Origin: Pyropia yezoensis
Taxonomy: Eukaryota; Rhodophyta; Bangiophyceae; Bangiales; Bangiaceae
DNA: 64,000 nucleotides
Assembly: GCA_009829735.1 (NCBI GenBank)
Contig: CM020619.1
Location: 1,990,590 to 2,054,589 of the forward strand
Reading direction: 5' to 3'
In this document: piece by piece, positions 61,741-64,000 of the stretch
Layout: the number at the start of each line of letters is the position of its first letter
Numbering within the stretch: the stretch's first letter is position 1
Made by a program: the position numbers and the translations under genes
The notes under the pieces: model-generated
Seen by the model: the letters and a program-made list of their open reading frames with translations, nothing else
The model's database searches: none
What the model was told of the DNA's origin: nothing

Positions 61741-62279
61741 TGTGGGAGATTGGGCCGGAATTCGGTACCAATACTTTGAAGATTCGGGTCAAGTGGACCT
61801 GACCGGAAGTCGAAATTCACCCGACCCACGATGGTGAAACTTCTGACTTCTGGACGGAAATTCGACTAGGACTTCCGACATACTAGAGCAGGGTAATGCT
61901 GCTGGTATTTGTTTCTTGGGATTTTTGCACGGGAGCCAGACGGATTTCTACGCTTTGAGTTCTTTGCATGTGGAGTGATATGATTGGTTTGTTTGAGGGT
62001 TCATTTTCTGAGTGTTTTGAGGGGTTGCGTGAGCGTGTGAGGAGGGTTGATAAGGAGGGACAGCAAGGCGGGGAGGGCCCACCTTGGCTGGCCAAGCAAG
62101 AAAACACCGTCTGGCTCCGACACATCTTGTTCGTGCCTTGGTGAGTGGACCCGCTCACCACACGCAAGTTCCGTGTTCGGCTGTGTGGAGGTGCTTGCTT
62201 CCGGTGTCCCAAGTTGGGATATCGGCAATACTCCTCTTCCTTCCCTGACTCGGGGTTGGTGCTTGGGAGTACTGCTACA
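61741..62279 (+). repeat. 3' LTR of the Ty3 element
   Basis: 539 bp, TG...CA ends, followed by the ACCAG target duplication. Confidence 0.93.
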
Positions 62280-64000
62280 ACCAGGTCCATTTGGCTCAGA
62301 GGTGGGCTGAGGTAGTTGCGGCATCGGCCCCACGGCTGGAGCCAAGCGTTGATGGCCTCGGTGCCGGGCGACGTCACACGGCTGTTGAACCGGCGCAGCT
62401 GCGTGTTCTCGGCTGTGGCGAATCGGTCGACCTGCAGCGGGCCCCACGCGTTGTTCAGCACCTGGAAAATGTCGGGCCGCAGGCGCCAGTCGGACGAGTC
62501 GGTGTCGCGCGACAACTTGTCGGCGTGGCTGTTGGCCACTGACGAGAGCCACGTTGCTTCCGCGCGGAGGCCCCGCCCCGACAGTTTGTGCGCGATCCGG
62601 TCTAGAACCGCCTTGAGCTCGGGCGAGCGTGTGGTCATATTGTTGACCACCGACACGTTGACCGAGCTGTCGAGCCGCAGGCGGAGCACACCCGGCCCCC
62701 GAAGGTTGGGCCAACAGTCGAGTGCCTTGTCCAGCGCTATCAACTCCTGCACGTTGATGTGGTCCGCCTGCTCTGCCAACGAGAAGAACCCGCGCGCCGG
62801 AACGCGTCGGTTGAGGACCGCCCCCCAGCCGTACCCGCACGCATCCGTTGTCAGCTCGGCGACAACAGGCTGCTGCCATAGGGCCCGGCCCACTTCTGAT
62901 GACGAATCCAGACGGGCCCACCAGGTCAGCTCCGTCATCGCCGCGGTGGATAGCTGGAGTTGCGATCGTCGTTGAGTGGGCATGCAACGATACAGGGCGT
63001 GAAGGCGGAAGCGCGCCATCGGCACGGCCGCCGAGCAGGAGACGGCCAGGCCGCAGAACCGCTGCAGTGCGCGTAAGCGCGCCCAGCGCCGGTGCGAGGA
63101 AGCTGCGCGGTGGAGGGAAATCGCCGCGCCGACGACGGTGTCCAGGCGCTTGGGTGGGAGCAACAGCAGGCGGCGGACCGTGTCGACCCGGAAGCCGAGG
63201 ATGTCGAGGGAGGTTGTCCCTTCCACCGCGCCTTTGGACGGGTGGATCTGGAGTCCGAGGCGTCGAAAAACGGCGACTGCCCGGCGACGCGCCGCTGTAG
63301 CGCGTGCCTTGGAGCCTGGCCTCGCCCCGGTCGCCACCGAGGCGAAGTCGTCCATGTACCCCAACATAGGGAAGCCCTTGGAGCGGAGGTAGGCAAGGAC
63401 GGGCCGCAGTACCTTGGTGAGCGCCCACGGCGCGAGCTTGAGGCCGAACGGCAGGGAGAGAGGGTAGTACAACGTGCCGCCGACCACAAACGCCAGGTAC
63501 TGTTGGTCGCTCTCCTTCAATGGGATGTGATGGAAGGCGTCGCTTATGTCCCACGACACCATGTGGTCGCCGGGTCGGAGGTGGGCTACGAATGACGCCA
63601 GCGACTCGTAGCGAAAGGGGCGGTCCTCCAGGTAGTCGTTCACCGTGGATAGATCGACGACCAGGCGCGGCTTGCGTGCGACGTCGGTCACAAAGGTCGC
63701 GGCCACCCACGGCGCCTTCCGGGCCTCGGAAGCTTTGGCCTTGCGCACGAAGCCGCGCGTGAGCCAGCGGTCGATCTCGCAGGCGGCCCACCGTTGGACG
63801 TCTGGGTCTTGGCAGATCGTCCGGGCCTTGTACGGTGGGGGGGTGGTACTCCATGGGAGACAGAGGCCTTGCCAAAGGGTCTGCAGGACCCACGGAGAAG
63901 CCGCGATTGCCCGCCACGCCCGTAGTGCGCGGCGGACACCCACGTACGGCGGAGGCAGGCCGGGTTCGGCCGACTTGTTGTGGACGAGGTGGCGTGGTGG
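62280..64000 (-). CDS. Reverse transcriptase / RNase H of the DIRS-like element (fossil, partial)
   Basis: The frame is open from the window end to the 3' LTR of the Ty3 element. Motifs in order are KPRLVVDLSTVNDYLEDRPF, HMVSWDISDAFHHIPLKESD, SLPFGLKLAPWALTKVLRPV and LGYMDDFAS (the catalytic Asp pair), then a thumb-like part. RNase H follows with ELTTDACGYGWGAVL, NVQELIALDKALDCW, LRLDSSVNV and ANSHADKLSRD. This set and order are typical of DIRS-like elements, which lack the integrase and protease of LTR elements. The 5' part lies beyond the window. The insertion of the Ty3 element cuts the region at its downstream end. Confidence 0.88.

Larger units (their letters stand above)
53093..62279 (+). 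mobile_element. Ty3-type LTR retrotransposon (chromovirus), looks whole
   Basis: A 9187-bp element between two 539-bp LTRs that begin TGTGGGAG and end GCTACA and look identical by eye. ACCAG flanks it on both sides (53088-53092 and 62280-62284), a 5-bp target duplication. A likely primer-binding site follows the 5' LTR and a polypurine tract precedes the 3' LTR. gag and pol are long open frames on plus, and a further frame lies antisense after pol. No break was noticed. The LTR identity implies a very recent insertion. The target is a DIRS-like element. Confidence 0.93.
51293..64000 (-). mobile_element. DIRS-like tyrosine-recombinase retrotransposon, interrupted by an LTR element and cut by window end
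   Basis: A minus-strand element with a reverse transcriptase/RNase H region at the right (62280 to window end) and a tyrosine recombinase at the left (51765 to about 53092), the gene set of DIRS/PAT-like elements, which integrate by a recombinase rather than an integrase. It is broken at least once, by the Ty3 element at 53093-62279, whose insertion point lies in coding sequence. The left limit is set at the direct repeat near 51293 and is uncertain; the right end lies beyond the window. The host copy must be older than the Ty3 insertion. Confidence 0.8.

Noticed and set aside
61883-62279. C-terminal part of the long minus-strand frame that starts in the DIRS-like reverse transcriptase
   Set aside because: This part is antisense translation of the 3' LTR of the Ty3 element, not part of the DIRS-like protein.

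Overview
This window looks like nuclear DNA of a red alga, most likely a bangiophyte of the Porphyra/Pyropia type. The evidence is very high GC with long C and G runs, mostly single-exon genes, an exceptionally long glucan (floridean starch) synthase fusion, a thylakoid-lumen type FKBP, a helicase-associated-repeat protein, and a tRNA gene that appears to be interrupted in its D and T arms. Disrupted tRNA genes of that kind are known from the red alga Cyanidioschyzon. The species assignment is inference.

Layout. 1-2.27 kb is a GC-rich heptad-like minisatellite. 3.7-17 kb is the gene-rich host part: an EEP-fold hydrolase (3703-4968, -), an unrecognised 250-residue protein (6032-6784, +), a 1765-residue GH13-GT5-CBM starch synthase (7330-12627, -), and a helicase-associated-repeat protein (14115-16718, -). 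17.8-21.3 kb holds a small MITE next to a complete PIF/Harbinger DNA transposon with terminal inverted repeats, a TGA target duplication, and convergent transposase and SAP/Myb genes. 21.8-25.8 kb holds a protein built on 87-bp repeats, followed by a decayed domain of unknown class. 25.8-32 kb is gene-poor, with a 455-bp tandem triplication, a possible RING remnant and a second MITE copy. 32.7-36.8 kb is a second, decayed Harbinger element. 40-41.5 kb is a RING-H2 gene. 41.5-47 kb is an extreme G/C-run island without a credible gene. 48.3-49.5 kb is a two-exon lumen-type FKBP.

50.2-50.4 kb carries a tRNA-Asn(GUU). All the conserved tRNA positions that I checked fit once a 12-nt insert in the D loop and a 14-nt insert in the T arm are set aside. 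It has an upstream TATA-like box and a downstream T-run. This is the most unusual single feature of the window.

51.3 kb to the end is a nested retroelement block. A DIRS-like tyrosine-recombinase retrotransposon (minus strand, running off the window) is interrupted by a whole-looking Ty3 chromovirus (53093-62279). The chromovirus has apparently identical 539-bp LTRs, an ACCAG target duplication, gag, pol with chromodomain, and an extra antisense open frame downstream of pol.

The host genes do not form an operon or pathway. The window shows a gene cluster on the left and accessory DNA on the right, shaped by at least three DNA-transposon families and two retrotransposon families.
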